Assembly (NCBI RefSeq): GCF_900302505.1
Contig: NZ_OMOJ01000015.1
Span: 1 to 60,437 of the forward strand
DNA from: Pseudoprimorskyibacter insulae
GTDB taxonomy: Bacteria; Pseudomonadota; Alphaproteobacteria; Rhodobacterales; Rhodobacteraceae
Direction of reading: 5' to 3'
DNA: 60,437 nt
The notes under the pieces were generated by a model, which saw nothing but the letters and a program-made list of their open reading frames with translations, was not told where the DNA came from and searched no databases. The position numbers and the translations under genes are program-made. Positions 46,437 to 56,579 of the stretch are shown one piece after another. Every line of letters begins with the position of its first letter. The stretch's first letter is position 1.

Positions 46437-47138
46437 ATGACCCAAACCCGCACGCCCACAAACGCGCTGATCGTCAGCCATGGCCAACCCTCGGAACCAG
46501 AGGTGGCAGAGGCCGAAATCCGCGCCTTGGCCCGCGCCGTTGCCGCGCATTTGCCGGAATGGCAGATCGAGGGCGCGACCCTGGCCGCCGATGGCGCGCT
46601 TGAGGCCGCATTGGAGCGGGTGCCGGGGGCAATTGTTTACCCGATGTTCATGGCGGATGGCTGGTTCACCCAAACCGCCCTGCCGCGCCGATTGGGCGAT
46701 CATGCAGGCGCGGTGCTGCCGCCCTTTGGGTTGGATGCCGGGCTGCCGCAACTGGCGGCGGATTGGCTGATGGCGGAGGTCGCCGCCAAAGGATGGGCGG
46801 CGCGGGATGTGTCGGTCTTCGTCTCGGGGCACGGGTCAGGCCGCAGCCCCCGCCCCGCAGAAGTCACACGCGATTTTGCCGCCACCTTGGGCGGGGTGTT
46901 TGCGGCGAAGGAAATCCGCTGCGGCTTTGTCGAAGAAGCGCCCTATCTGGCGGATGTTGCAGCGGGGCTTGGCGCGATGGCCGTGTCCCTGCCGTTCTTT
47001 GCCGCAAGGCGCGGGCATGTCTTGGATGACCTGCCCGAAGCGCTGGAGGCGGTGGGATTTGCGGGCCTGCGGCTCGATCCAATCGGCTTGCATCCCCGCG
47101 TGCCGGAAATGATCGCCAATAGCCTACGCCGCGCCTGA
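46437..47138 (+). CDS. CbiX/sirohydrochlorin chelatase-family protein
   Basis: This 233-residue protein has the repeated CbiX-type pattern, NALIVSHGQPSEPEVAEAEI in the first half and VSVFVSGHGSGRSPRP in the second. The family inserts metal into tetrapyrroles, but many members have unknown substrates. No cobalamin or siroheme genes are close. It lies 50 bp after the monooxygenase terminator and faces the GMC oxidoreductase gene. Confidence 0.75.
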   Translation: MTQTRTPTNALIVSHGQPSEPEVAEAEIRALARAVAAHLPEWQIEGATLAADGALEAALERVPGAIVYPMFMADGWFTQTALPRRLGDHAGAVLPPFGLDAGLPQLAADWLMAEVAAKGWAARDVSVFVSGHGSGRSPRPAEVTRDFAATLGGVFAAKEIRCGFVEEAPYLADVAAGLGAMAVSLPFFAARRGHVLDDLPEALEAVGFAGLRLDPIGLHPRVPEMIANSLRRA

Positions 47139-47201
47139 CGGGTTGAGCGTTGCGGGCTGGGCTGGCCTTGGGATTTTTTGCGTATTTAAGAAAGAGAAGA
47201 A

Positions 47202-47219
47202 GCAGGGGACGCGCCCTGC
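47202..47219. terminator. possible hairpin between convergent genes
   Basis: GCAGGG and CCCTGC arms with a 6-nt loop lie between the CbiX-like gene and the GMC gene. There is no T run, so this is weak. Confidence 0.35.
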
Positions 47220-47258
47220 CCCATCAGGCGTGGGACGCGTCTTGGCGGGCCTTTTGGG

Positions 47259-48872
47259 TCAGGCGTAGGCGCGGGCCGATGCTTTGATCATGTCAGCGGC
47301 CTTTTCGGCGATCATGATCGTCGGCGAATTGGTGTTGCCCGAAGTGATGCGCGGCATGATGCCCGCATCGACAACGCGCAGCCCGTCTATGCCGCGTAGG
47401 CGCAATTCGGGATCCACGACTGAGGCCGGATCATTGCCCATGCGGGTGGTGCCGACGGGGTGGAAGATGGTGCTGGCGATTTGGCCTGCGCCTTGCGCCA
47501 GTTCTGTGTCGGTCTGGAATTGCGGGCCGGGCTTGAATTCCTCGGGCCGGTACTGGGCCAGCGGAGCCTGCTCCATGATCTTGCGGGTCAGGCGGACGGC
47601 ACGGGCGGCGACCAGACGGTCGCCCTCGGTCGAGAGGTAATTGGGCTGAATCTCGGGCGCGCGGCGGGCCTCGGGGCTGGTGATCTGCACATGGCCACGG
47701 CTTTCGGGGCGCAGGTTGCAAACACTGGCGGTGATGGCCGGAAAATCATGCGGCGGTTGGCCGAAGGCTTCGAGCGTGACGGGCTGGACGTGGTATTCCA
47801 GATCCGGCGTCGCCACATCGGGCGAGCTATAGGCGAAAGCGCCAAGTTGGCTGGGGGCCATGGACATCGGCCCAGATCGTTTCAGCACATATTCCAGCCC
47901 GATCTTGCCCTTGCCGAACATGGTGGCGGCCAGCGTGTTCAGGGTCAGGGCGCCATGCACCTTATAAGCGCAGCGGATTTGCAGGTGGTCTTGCAGGTTC
48001 GCACCAACGCCGGGTTGGTCGTGCAGCACCTCGATCCCGTGTTTTTGCAGCAGCGCGCCGGGGCCAATGCCCGACAATTGCAGCAGTTGCGGCGAACCGA
48101 TGGCACCAGAGCTGAGGATCACCTCGCTCCGCGCGCGAGCGATGGCGGGATGGCCATCGCGCAGCAGGCGCACACCGGTGGCGCGGCGGCCTTCGAAGGT
48201 CAGCCGTTCAGCCTGTGCCGAGGTGACAACGCGAAGATTCTTGCGGTTTTTCGCGGGTTTGAGGAAGCCTTTCGAAGCGCTCCACCGCCAGCCTTTGCGC
48301 TGGTTGACCTTGAAATAACCGACGCCGTGGTTGTCGCCGCGGTTGAAGTCATCGGTGGCGGGCAGGCCTGCGGCCACAGCGGCATCGCGCCATGCGTCAA
48401 GGATCTCCCAGCGCAGGCGCTGTTCTTCGACGCGCCATTCGCCACCCTGGCCGTGCATTTCGTCTTCGCCGGCATAGTAATCCTCGGATTTGCGGAAATA
48501 GGGCAGCACATCGTCCCAGCCCCAGCCAGAGTTCCCAAGTTGCCGCCAGCCGTCATAATCGGCGGCCTGACCGCGCAGGTAAAGCATGCCGTTGATCGAC
48601 GAACAGCCACCAAGGATCTTGCCGCGCGGGTACAGCAACTCGCGTCCGCCCAGCCCTTCGCATGGCGCAGTTTTGAAGCCCCAGTCGGTGCGCGGGTTGC
48701 CGATGCAATAGAGGTAGCCCACGGGCACATGCACCCAGTGGTAATTGTCCTTGCCACCAGCTTCCAGCAGCAGGACCGAGACAGAGGGATCTTCGCTAAG
48801 GCGGTTGGCCAGAACGCAGCCCGCCGTGCCTGCGCCGACGATGACGTAATCGAATGTGCCAAGATCTTCCAT
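47259..48872 (-). CDS. GMC-family FAD oxidoreductase (choline/alcohol dehydrogenase type)
   Basis: This 537-residue flavoenzyme has FDYVIVGAGTAGCVLANRLS, PRGKILGGCSSINGMLYLRG, SSGAIGSPQLLQLSGIGPG and STIFHPVGTTRMG with the active-site His, all GMC signatures. It oxidises an alcohol; choline is only one option, and no betaine-aldehyde dehydrogenase is present. I set the start at 48872, where GGAGGAG precedes ATG and the FAD motif follows at once. A LysR gene is divergent and may control it. Confidence 0.92.
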   Translation of the reverse strand: MEDLGTFDYVIVGAGTAGCVLANRLSEDPSVSVLLLEAGGKDNYHWVHVPVGYLYCIGNPRTDWGFKTAPCEGLGGRELLYPRGKILGGCSSINGMLYLRGQAADYDGWRQLGNSGWGWDDVLPYFRKSEDYYAGEDEMHGQGGEWRVEEQRLRWEILDAWRDAAVAAGLPATDDFNRGDNHGVGYFKVNQRKGWRWSASKGFLKPAKNRKNLRVVTSAQAERLTFEGRRATGVRLLRDGHPAIARARSEVILSSGAIGSPQLLQLSGIGPGALLQKHGIEVLHDQPGVGANLQDHLQIRCAYKVHGALTLNTLAATMFGKGKIGLEYVLKRSGPMSMAPSQLGAFAYSSPDVATPDLEYHVQPVTLEAFGQPPHDFPAITASVCNLRPESRGHVQITSPEARRAPEIQPNYLSTEGDRLVAARAVRLTRKIMEQAPLAQYRPEEFKPGPQFQTDTELAQGAGQIASTIFHPVGTTRMGNDPASVVDPELRLRGIDGLRVVDAGIMPRITSGNTNSPTIMIAEKAADMIKASARAYA

Positions 48873-48996
48873 GCCGCGTCTCCTCCTGCCGGTTAACCCA
48901 TTAAAGACAAGGGGACGGGCGAAAAGGAATGCACGATTTTGCACAATGGCCGAACATTTTCGTGCACCCATCACGCCGATCTGTCAGGATGGCGCC

Positions 48997-49872
48997 ATGC
49001 AATGGGAAGATCTGCGCTTTTTTCTGGAAACCGAACGCACGGGCCGTCTGAGCCGCGCGGCCAAGCGGCTGGGCGTCAGCCATACCACTGTGGCCCGCCA
49101 TCTGGACCGGCTTGAAGCGGCGGCGGGTGCGCCGCTGTTTGAGCGGACAGGCGACGGGCTGGTTCTAACAGAAACCGGATTGCGCATTTTGCCGAAAGCC
49201 AAGGACATGGAACAGGCCGCGCTGGCAGTGTCGGACCAACTGACCGGTGGCGGCGCGGTGGCGGGCAAGGTGCGGGTCGGTGCGCCCGATGGGATCGGCA
49301 ATGCGGTGCTGTCACACATCCTGCCACATCTGCTGAAGGATGAACCGGGGTTGGAGCTGGCCTTGGTGCCGGTGCCGATGACGCATAAGCTGTGGCGACG
49401 GGACGTGGACATTGCCATCAGCCTTGACCGACCCAGTTCTGGCCGTTTGGTGATGCGCAAGCTGATCGACTATGACCTGCGGCTTTACGCATCGCCCGAA
49501 TTCCTGCACGCAGGCCCGCCCGAGGCGGTCGAGGATCTGGGCCACCTGCCCTTTGTCGGCTATGTGGATGACTTGCTCTATACGGACGAGCTGGACTTCA
49601 ACCGCAAGATTGGCGGGCTGCGGGTGGTGTACCGCGCGGCGACGGTCAAGGCGCAGCTTGATGCGGTGCGCGCGGGTGTCGGGCTGGGCGTGCTGCCCTG
49701 TTTCATGGCGCGCGGCACCGGGCTGGTGCCAGTGCTGCCCGATACGGTGACGTTCCGGCGCACCTATTGGCTGCTTTATCCCGAGGATTACCGTGATCTG
49801 GCCCGCATTCGCCGGGTGGCGGACTATATTTACGCCGAAACACAGGCCAAAGCGGCGCAATTCGCCTTTTAG
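48997..49872 (+). CDS. LysR-family transcriptional regulator
   Basis: This 291-residue regulator has an N-terminal winged helix (WEDLRFFLETERTGRLSRAA, GVSHTTVARHLDRLE) and a C-terminal effector domain (GKVRVGAPDGIGNAVLSHIL onward). It is divergent from the GMC gene with a short shared promoter region (48873-48996), the usual layout for local control. Effector unknown. Confidence 0.92.
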   Translation: MQWEDLRFFLETERTGRLSRAAKRLGVSHTTVARHLDRLEAAAGAPLFERTGDGLVLTETGLRILPKAKDMEQAALAVSDQLTGGGAVAGKVRVGAPDGIGNAVLSHILPHLLKDEPGLELALVPVPMTHKLWRRDVDIAISLDRPSSGRLVMRKLIDYDLRLYASPEFLHAGPPEAVEDLGHLPFVGYVDDLLYTDELDFNRKIGGLRVVYRAATVKAQLDAVRAGVGLGVLPCFMARGTGLVPVLPDTVTFRRTYWLLYPEDYRDLARIRRVADYIYAETQAKAAQFAF

Positions 49873-49996
49873 CCGCGTCATTCCGCAAATCTTAGGTATA
49901 CAACGGCGGCAAGCTGCTGTATGCGGTCGCCTTCACCCCGCGCCGTCGCGGCGTCCCCGTGCGCATGGTTTGCGCACCTGCATTTCGGTTCCATTC

Positions 49997-52240
49997 ATGA
50001 TCCAGACCCTGTCCGATGCGCTCGCTGAGCGTGGATATACATCGCTTACCCCCGTACAAGAAGCCGTCAGCAAAGAGGAATTGGCTGGCAGCGACCTGTT
50101 GGTGTCGGCCCAGACCGGGTCCGGCAAGACGGTTGGCTTTGGTCTGGCAATTGCCCCGACCCTGCTGGACGAAAACGGCACCTTTGGCCCCGCCGAATCG
50201 CCGCTGGCGCTGATCGTAGCGCCGACGCGCGAACTGGCCATGCAGGTGCGCCGCGAATTGACCTGGCTGTATGCCAAGGCCAATGCCCGCATTGCCGCCT
50301 GTGTGGGCGGGATGGACATGCGCACCGAACGCCGCGCGCTGGAACAAGGCGCGCATCTGGTGGTCGGCACCCCCGGCCGTCTGCGCGACCATATCGAACG
50401 CGGGTCTTTGGATCTGAGCGCCATTCGCGCTGTCGTTTTGGACGAAGCGGATGAAATGCTGGATCTGGGCTTCCGCGAAGATCTGGAATTCATGCTGAGC
50501 GAAGCGCCCGAAGAGCGCCGCACGCTGCTGTTCTCGGCCACCGTGCCGCCGATGATCGCCAAACTGGCCAAGAACTACCAGCGCGATGCCCAGCGGATTT
50601 CGACCGTCGGCGAAGCGCGTCAGCATACCGACATCACCTATCAAGCGCTGCGCGTGGCCCAGCAGGACGCAGAAACCGCGATTGTGAACGTGCTGCGCTA
50701 TCATGATGCGCAGAACGCGATCGTGTTTGCCAACACCCGCGCCTCGGTGTCGCGTCTGGCGGCCCGTTTTGCCAACCGTGGCTTTGCGGTTGTGGCCCTA
50801 TCCGGTGAGCTGAGCCAGACCGAGCGTAGCCATGCCCTGCAAGCCATGCGCGATGGCCGCGCCCGCGTTTGCGTGGCCACCGATGTGGCCGCACGCGGGA
50901 TCGACCTGCCGAACCTTGATCTGGTGGTGCATGCCGAACTGCCGACCAATGCCGAAACGCTTCTACACCGTTCGGGCCGGACGGGCCGCGCAGGCCGCAA
51001 GGGCCTGTCGGCGCTGATCGTTCCCCCCAAAGAGCTGAAAAAGGCCGAACGCCTTCTGAAATGGGGCAAGTTGACCGCTGAATGGACCACCGCGCCCGGC
51101 GCCGACGACATTCTGCGCCTTGACGAAGAACGCCTGCTCGCCGACCCGGTCTGGACCGAAGAGATCACCGAAGAAGATGCAGCCTTCGCTGGCCGTCTGC
51201 TGGAACAGCAATCGGCGGAAAAGGTGGCTACGGCTTATCTCAAGCTTTACCGCGCCCGTTTCTCGGCCCCCGAGGATCTGGCTGATCCCGACACCGCACC
51301 GCGCCGGGAACCGCGCCGCGAATTTGGCCCCAGCAAGTGGTTCGCCCTGTCGGTCGGTCGCAATGACCGCGCCGAGGCCCGCTGGCTGCTGCCGCTGCTG
51401 TGCCGCGCCGGCAATCTGGACAAGACCGCGATCGGCGCAATCCGTGTGACCGATACCGAAACCTATGTCGAACTGGCCGAACCTTCGGTCCAAGGCTTCC
51501 TGACCGCGATTGGCACCGAGCGCCTGTTGGAAGACGGGATCACCGCCCGCGAAGCAGACGCCCCGCCCGCCCCCGGCCCGCGTCAGGGCGGCAAGCCGCC
51601 GCGCGGTGGCAAACGCTTTGACCGCGACGACAAACCCAAGGGCGACCGTCCGTTCAAGCCCAAGGGCGACCGCGATGACCGCCCCAAGCGTGACTTTGGC
51701 GACCGCCCCGCGCGCGAAGACCGTCCGGCACGGGACGACAAACCGCGCGAGTATAAGCCCAAAGCCGACCGTGATTTCGCCCCGCGCGATGACCGTCCGG
51801 CCAAGCCGAAAAAAGACCGTGATTTCAAACCCAAGGCCAAGCGCGACGATTTCAACGATGGCATGCCGGTACGCGATGACGCCGTGCATCGCCCGATGAA
51901 GGCCCGCGCCTCGGCCTCGGATACGTCCAAGCGGATGTCGGCCCCCGGCGCCAAGGGCGACGCCCCGCGCAAGCCGCGCACGCCCAAGACTTTCGGCAAA
52001 ACCGATGGCGGGTTCGACCGTCCGGGAAAGCCGCGTGGCAACGATGACAAACCGCGCAAATCCTTTGGCAAGCCTTCCGGCCCCGGCGGTAAGCCTTCGG
52101 GCTTTGGCGGCAAACCTTCCGGCCCCGGCGGTGCAAAGCGTGGCCCGGCAGGTGGAAAACCCGGCGGGAATCCGGGCGGCAAACCCGGTGGCAAACGGCC
52201 CTTTGGCGGTGACGCCCCGCCCCGCCGCCCCAAGTACTAA
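49997..52240 (+). CDS. DEAD-box RNA helicase with DbpA-type and basic C-terminal tail
   Basis: This 747-residue protein has all core motifs: Q motif with GYTSLTPVQEA, AQTGSGKT, PTRELAMQ, GTPGRLRD, DEADEMLD, SAT, then VFANTRASVSRLA, ATDVAARGIDLP and HRSGRTGRAGRKG. After the core, about residues 450-530 match the DbpA RNA-binding region. The last ~200 residues are a low-complexity Arg/Lys/Asp/Gly/Pro-rich tail, typical of cold-shock helicases (DeaD/CsdA). Such proteins help ribosome assembly and mRNA decay in the cold. A bidirectional terminator follows. Confidence 0.93.
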   Translation: MIQTLSDALAERGYTSLTPVQEAVSKEELAGSDLLVSAQTGSGKTVGFGLAIAPTLLDENGTFGPAESPLALIVAPTRELAMQVRRELTWLYAKANARIAACVGGMDMRTERRALEQGAHLVVGTPGRLRDHIERGSLDLSAIRAVVLDEADEMLDLGFREDLEFMLSEAPEERRTLLFSATVPPMIAKLAKNYQRDAQRISTVGEARQHTDITYQALRVAQQDAETAIVNVLRYHDAQNAIVFANTRASVSRLAARFANRGFAVVALSGELSQTERSHALQAMRDGRARVCVATDVAARGIDLPNLDLVVHAELPTNAETLLHRSGRTGRAGRKGLSALIVPPKELKKAERLLKWGKLTAEWTTAPGADDILRLDEERLLADPVWTEEITEEDAAFAGRLLEQQSAEKVATAYLKLYRARFSAPEDLADPDTAPRREPRREFGPSKWFALSVGRNDRAEARWLLPLLCRAGNLDKTAIGAIRVTDTETYVELAEPSVQGFLTAIGTERLLEDGITAREADAPPAPGPRQGGKPPRGGKRFDRDDKPKGDRPFKPKGDRDDRPKRDFGDRPAREDRPARDDKPREYKPKADRDFAPRDDRPAKPKKDRDFKPKAKRDDFNDGMPVRDDAVHRPMKARASASDTSKRMSAPGAKGDAPRKPRTPKTFGKTDGGFDRPGKPRGNDDKPRKSFGKPSGPGGKPSGFGGKPSGPGGAKRGPAGGKPGGNPGGKPGGKRPFGGDAPPRRPKY

Positions 52241-52246
52241 CAAAAC

Positions 52247-52275
52247 AAAAACGCCGGGCAGTGCCCGGCGTTTTT
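52247..52275. terminator. bidirectional Rho-independent terminator
   Basis: A GC-rich 9-bp stem (52251-52259 with 52263-52271) is flanked by AAAA and TTTT. It lies between the convergent helicase and tex genes. Confidence 0.9.
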
Positions 52276-52279
52276 CGTT

Positions 52280-54628
52280 TCAACGTTTGCGCATCGCATC
52301 CAGCAGCGCCGCCCCCAGCGCGCCCGGCGCATCGGACTTGGGCTGTTGCGGCTTGCCGCCACGCCCACCGCCGCCACCTCCGCGCGGGGGTTGATCTTTT
52401 CCACCGCGCGGCTGGTTCGGGCGGTTCTGCGGGCCGCGCGCGTTGCGTTCCTCCTTGGCCGAGGCCCCGCCGTCCTTGCGCATGGTCAGGCCGATGCGTT
52501 TGCGCGGCACGTCCACCTCAGTCACCGTCACCTTGACAACATCGCCCGCTTTGACCACCTCATGCGGGTCTTTGACAAAACGGTCGGCCAACTGGCTGAC
52601 GTGCACAAGCCCGTCCTGATGCACACCGATATCGACGAAGGCCCCGAAGGCGGCGACGTTGGTTACAGTGCCTTCCAGCACCATGCCGGGTTTAAGGTCT
52701 TTGATATCCTCAACGCCGTCGGTGAAAGTCGCGGTTTTGAAGCTGGGGCGCGGGTCGCGGCCGGGTTTTTCCAGCTCGGACAGGATATCGCGCACCGTTG
52801 GCAGGCCGAATTGATCGGTCACGAACTGTTCTGCCCGCAGCGATTGCAGCGCTTTGGTGTCGCCCATCAGACTGCGCAGATCGCGCCCGCAGGCTTTGAC
52901 AATCTGGCGCGCAACGCCGTACGCTTCGGGGTGAACCGATGACGCATCCAGCGGTTCATCACCTTCGGGGATTCGCAGGAAACCGGCGCATTGTTCGAAC
53001 GCGCGGGGGCCAAGGCGGGTCACGTCCAGCAATTGTTTGCGGCTGCGGAAGGCCCCGTTCAGATCGCGGTGCAGCACGATGGCCTCGGCCAGTGATGACG
53101 ACAGTCCCGAAACATGCGACAGCAGCGCCGCCGAGGCGGTGTTCAGATCCACGCCCACCGCGTTCACCGCATCTTCAACCACGCCTTCCAGCGCTTTGGT
53201 CAGGCGCGATTGGTCCACGTCATGCTGGTATTGACCAACGCCGATGGACTTCGGCTCGATCTTGACCAGTTCGGCCAGCGGGTCTTGCAGGCGGCGGGCG
53301 ATGGACACCGCGCCGCGCAAGCTGACGTCAAGATCGGGGAATTCACGCGCCGCCAGTTCCGACGCAGAATAGACCGACGCGCCCGCCTCGGACACCACAA
53401 CCTTGGTCGGTTTGCGCGTGCCGGGGATGTGCTTGAACGTGTCGGCCACAAGCCGTTCGGTTTCACGGCTGGCGGTGCCGTTGCCGATGGCGATCAGTTC
53501 GATGTTGTGGCGGGCGCAAATGGCCAGAATGGATTGCTGCGCGCCGATCACGTCGTTCTTCGGCTGGAATGGATACAGCGTTTCGGTGGCCAGCACCTTG
53601 CCGGTGCTATCAACCACGGCGGCCTTCACACCGGTACGGATGCCCGGATCAAGGCCCAGCGTCGCGCGGGGGCCTGCGGGGGCAGCCAGTAGCAAGTCTT
53701 TGAGGTTACGGGCGAAAACCTTGATCGCTTCTTCATGGGCCATGGCGCGCATATCGCCCAGCAGGTCCAGCATCATCGAGGTCGAAAGCTTCACCCGCCA
53801 CGTCCAGCCCGCCACCTTGCGCAGCCACAGATCACCGGGGGCGGTGCCGGGAACATCCAGCACCGAGGCCACAATCGCTTCGGCCCGTGCTGCGCCTTCA
53901 TCGCCCTCGGGGGCGATGTCCAGCGTCACGACGCCCTCTTTCGAGGCGCGCAGCAGGGCCAGCGCCCGGTGCGACGGGATGGTGGCCCATTTTTCCGAAT
54001 GGTCGAAATAGTCCGAGAATTTGGCGCCAGCCTGTTCTTGGCCCGGCACAACCGTTGCCTTGACCGTCGCCTCACGCTGCATGAACCCGCGCAGGCGGCC
54101 CAGCAGATCAGCGTTTTCGGTCAGCTCTTCGGCAAGGATATCGCGCGCACCGTTCAGCGCATCGCGCGTCTCGGTCACCGCCTCAGACAGATAGCCCCCA
54201 GCCAGCGCCTCAGGATCTGCGCGGCGGTCAGACTGGATGGCCCGCAACAGCGGCTCCAAACCGTTTTCACGGGCGATCATCGCCTTGGTGCGGCGCTTGG
54301 GCTTATAGGGCAGATAGATGTCTTCCAACGTGGCCTTGGTCTCGGCGCTGGCAATCGCCTTGGCCAGATCGTCGGTCATCTTGCCCTGATCGGTGATCGA
54401 GCCAAAGATTGTCTGACGGCGCGCTTCCAGCTCGCGCAGATACTCCAGACGGTCGGCCAGCGTGCGCAATTGCGTGTCATCCAAACCGCCCGTCACCTCT
54501 TTGCGGTAACGCGCGACGAAGGGCACGGTGGCCCCTTCATCCAACAACGCTACGGCGGCCTGCACCTGCCGCGCGGCGGCGCCGATCTCGGTGGCGATGG
54601 TCTGGGTGATGCGGGCTTGCGAATCCAT
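52280..54628 (-). CDS. tex: Tex family RNA-binding transcriptional accessory protein
   Basis: This 782-residue protein has the Tex N-terminus (AAVALLDEGATVPFVARYRK, then EVTGGLDD), a YqgF RNase H-like domain (LGLDPGIRTGVKAAVVDSTG), helix-hairpin-helix segments (AVNAVGVDLNTASAALLSHV, then SGLSSSLAEAIV) and a C-terminal S1 domain (PGMVLEGTVTNVAAFGAFVD followed by IGVHQDGLVHVS). Tex binds nucleic acid and acts with RNA polymerase. The basic Gly/Pro tail after S1 is common in alphaproteobacteria. I chose ATG 54628, as earlier starts add no conserved sequence. Confidence 0.94.
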   Translation of the reverse strand: MDSQARITQTIATEIGAAARQVQAAVALLDEGATVPFVARYRKEVTGGLDDTQLRTLADRLEYLRELEARRQTIFGSITDQGKMTDDLAKAIASAETKATLEDIYLPYKPKRRTKAMIARENGLEPLLRAIQSDRRADPEALAGGYLSEAVTETRDALNGARDILAEELTENADLLGRLRGFMQREATVKATVVPGQEQAGAKFSDYFDHSEKWATIPSHRALALLRASKEGVVTLDIAPEGDEGAARAEAIVASVLDVPGTAPGDLWLRKVAGWTWRVKLSTSMMLDLLGDMRAMAHEEAIKVFARNLKDLLLAAPAGPRATLGLDPGIRTGVKAAVVDSTGKVLATETLYPFQPKNDVIGAQQSILAICARHNIELIAIGNGTASRETERLVADTFKHIPGTRKPTKVVVSEAGASVYSASELAAREFPDLDVSLRGAVSIARRLQDPLAELVKIEPKSIGVGQYQHDVDQSRLTKALEGVVEDAVNAVGVDLNTASAALLSHVSGLSSSLAEAIVLHRDLNGAFRSRKQLLDVTRLGPRAFEQCAGFLRIPEGDEPLDASSVHPEAYGVARQIVKACGRDLRSLMGDTKALQSLRAEQFVTDQFGLPTVRDILSELEKPGRDPRPSFKTATFTDGVEDIKDLKPGMVLEGTVTNVAAFGAFVDIGVHQDGLVHVSQLADRFVKDPHEVVKAGDVVKVTVTEVDVPRKRIGLTMRKDGGASAKEERNARGPQNRPNQPRGGKDQPPRGGGGGGRGGKPQQPKSDAPGALGAALLDAMRKR

Positions 54629-54768
54629 GGCGCGGCTCTCCTCAAGGTCTCGGACCGCTGTTGTAGCCAGTGCGCCCCGCCCCGCCAAGGGCGAAACCCG
54701 CGCCTTTGGCGCATGCCCGCGCGAGGGCTCGGGCGGGTCCGGGTGGGACGCCCGAGCGTGGGCATTGT

Positions 54769-56463
54769 CTAGCTCATGATTTCGAACTTGGTCACATCGA
54801 CCATGCCGCGATCGGTGATCTTCAACGCTGGGATCACAGGCAGAGCAAGGAAGGCCAGTTGCAAGAACGGCTCTTCGAGCACCACGCCCAGTGATTTCGC
54901 CGCCGCGCGCAGATCAACCAGCCGGTCGCGCACCTCTTCAAAGGGCTCAAGGCTCATCAGCCCTGCCACCGGCAGCGGCAGTTCGGCCAACACCTTGCCC
55001 CCAGCGGCCACGACAAACCCGCCCTCGATCTCGCCCAGCCGGTTAGCGGCCAAGGCCATATCGTCGTAATCCACACCGACGCAGGCGATGTTGTGATGGT
55101 CGTGGCACACGGTCGAGGCAATCGCCCCCCGTTGCAGCCCGAACCCGCGCACAAAGCCCGTGGCGATGTTGCCGTTCTTGCCGTGCCGTTCGACCACCGC
55201 GATGCGGATCAGATCGCGGGCAATATCGGGCCGCTTGTCACCATTCTCAATCGCGATGGTTTCCGACAGATGTTCGGTGATGATCTTGCCTTCGATGATG
55301 CCGATGACGGGCGTATCTTCGCGGTTGGCGGTGGTGCGGAACGCATCCGCCGTCACGCGCGGCGCCTTGACCGAGCCGCGCCCGACCGGATCAATCACCT
55401 GCCGCCCCGCAAAGGCCTCATCGGTCAAAACAACACCGCCGCACAGCACGGTCGAGGCATGGCAGCCCTCAAGGCTGTCAATCGCCACGATATCGGCGCG
55501 CTTGCCGGGCGCGATCATACCGCGATCCTTCAGCCCGAACGCCTCGGCCGCGCTGAGCGTGGCGGCGCGGTACACCGCCAAGGGCGGGCAGCCCAAGGAA
55601 ATCAGCGTACGGATCATATAGTCCAGATGGCCATGTTCGGCGATATCCAGCGGGTTCCGGTCATCGGTGCACAGGCACAAATAGGGCGCGGTGCGTTCGG
55701 TCAGCAGCGGCTGCAACGCGTGCAAATCCTTCGAGACCGAGCCTTCGCGGATCAGCACCCGCATTCCCTTGCGCAGCTTTTCAAGCGCCTCGTCTGCGCT
55801 GGTCGCCTCATGTTCGGTGCGGATCCCGGCGGCGATATAGGCGTTCAGATCCTTGCCCGACAGCAATGGGCAGTGCCCGTCGATATGCCCACCTTCGAAC
55901 AGCGCCAGCTTGCGCATCACCTCAGGGTCGCGATAGATCACACCGGGGTAATTCATGAACTCGGCCAGCCCGATGCCCGAGGGATGCCCGCGCAATTCGG
56001 CCAGATCCTCGGCCAGCAATTCGGCACCCGCCGTCTCCATATGGGTCGAGGGCACGCAGGACGATAGCTGCACACGGATATCCATCAGCGTATGCTCGCT
56101 CGCCTTCTGGAAATAGCGGATGCCCGCCGCGCCGATCACATTGGCAATCTCATGCGGATCGCAAATCGCCGTGGTCACGCCGCGCGGGGCGACGCAGCGG
56201 TCAAACTCATAGGGCGTGATGCAGGAACTTTCGATGTGCAGATGCGTGTCGATGAACCCCGGCACAAGGATCTTGCCGGTGACGTCGATCACCTCGCGCC
56301 CGACATAATCATCACAGATGCCCACGATGGTGTCGCCGCAGATCGCCACGTCGCCGGTCAGCATCTCGCCGGTGATCAGGTCGAACACGCGCCCGCCCCG
56401 CAGAACAAGATCGGCAGGCGCATCGCCGCGCCCCTGTGAAATACGGCTATCGAGATCGGCCAT
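54769..56463 (-). CDS. ade: adenine deaminase
   Basis: This 564-residue amidohydrolase has [20 protein letters not shown] with the metal Hx[18 protein letters not shown], and later GHIDGHCP and LCTDDRNP, as in bacterial adenine deaminase (Ade). It turns adenine to hypoxanthine in purine salvage. The length is normal. It lies 116 bp downstream of the TRAP large permease gene on the same strand, which raises the possibility that the two functions are related. Confidence 0.92.
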   Translation of the reverse strand: MADLDSRISQGRGDAPADLVLRGGRVFDLITGEMLTGDVAICGDTIVGICDDYVGREVIDVTGKILVPGFIDTHLHIESSCITPYEFDRCVAPRGVTTAICDPHEIANVIGAAGIRYFQKASEHTLMDIRVQLSSCVPSTHMETAGAELLAEDLAELRGHPSGIGLAEFMNYPGVIYRDPEVMRKLALFEGGHIDGHCPLLSGKDLNAYIAAGIRTEHEATSADEALEKLRKGMRVLIREGSVSKDLHALQPLLTERTAPYLCLCTDDRNPLDIAEHGHLDYMIRTLISLGCPPLAVYRAATLSAAEAFGLKDRGMIAPGKRADIVAIDSLEGCHASTVLCGGVVLTDEAFAGRQVIDPVGRGSVKAPRVTADAFRTTANREDTPVIGIIEGKIITEHLSETIAIENGDKRPDIARDLIRIAVVERHGKNGNIATGFVRGFGLQRGAIASTVCHDHHNIACVGVDYDDMALAANRLGEIEGGFVVAAGGKVLAELPLPVAGLMSLEPFEEVRDRLVDLRAAAKSLGVVLEEPFLQLAFLALPVIPALKITDRGMVDVTKFEIMS

Positions 56464-56579
56464 GGCTATCGCTCCGAGACATTTCTCTCACCAGCAGACC
56501 AGCCCGCGCGGCCAAGCGCAAGCCTTGGGGTGCGCCCAAGGCAGGGCCCGCGCCGCAAAACGCAGCGCGGGCCATTGTT

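Noticed and set aside
47460-48896. A 478-codon plus-strand frame opposite the GMC oxidoreductase
   Set aside because: Codon-bias shadow; the minus strand has complete GMC motifs and a good ribosome site.
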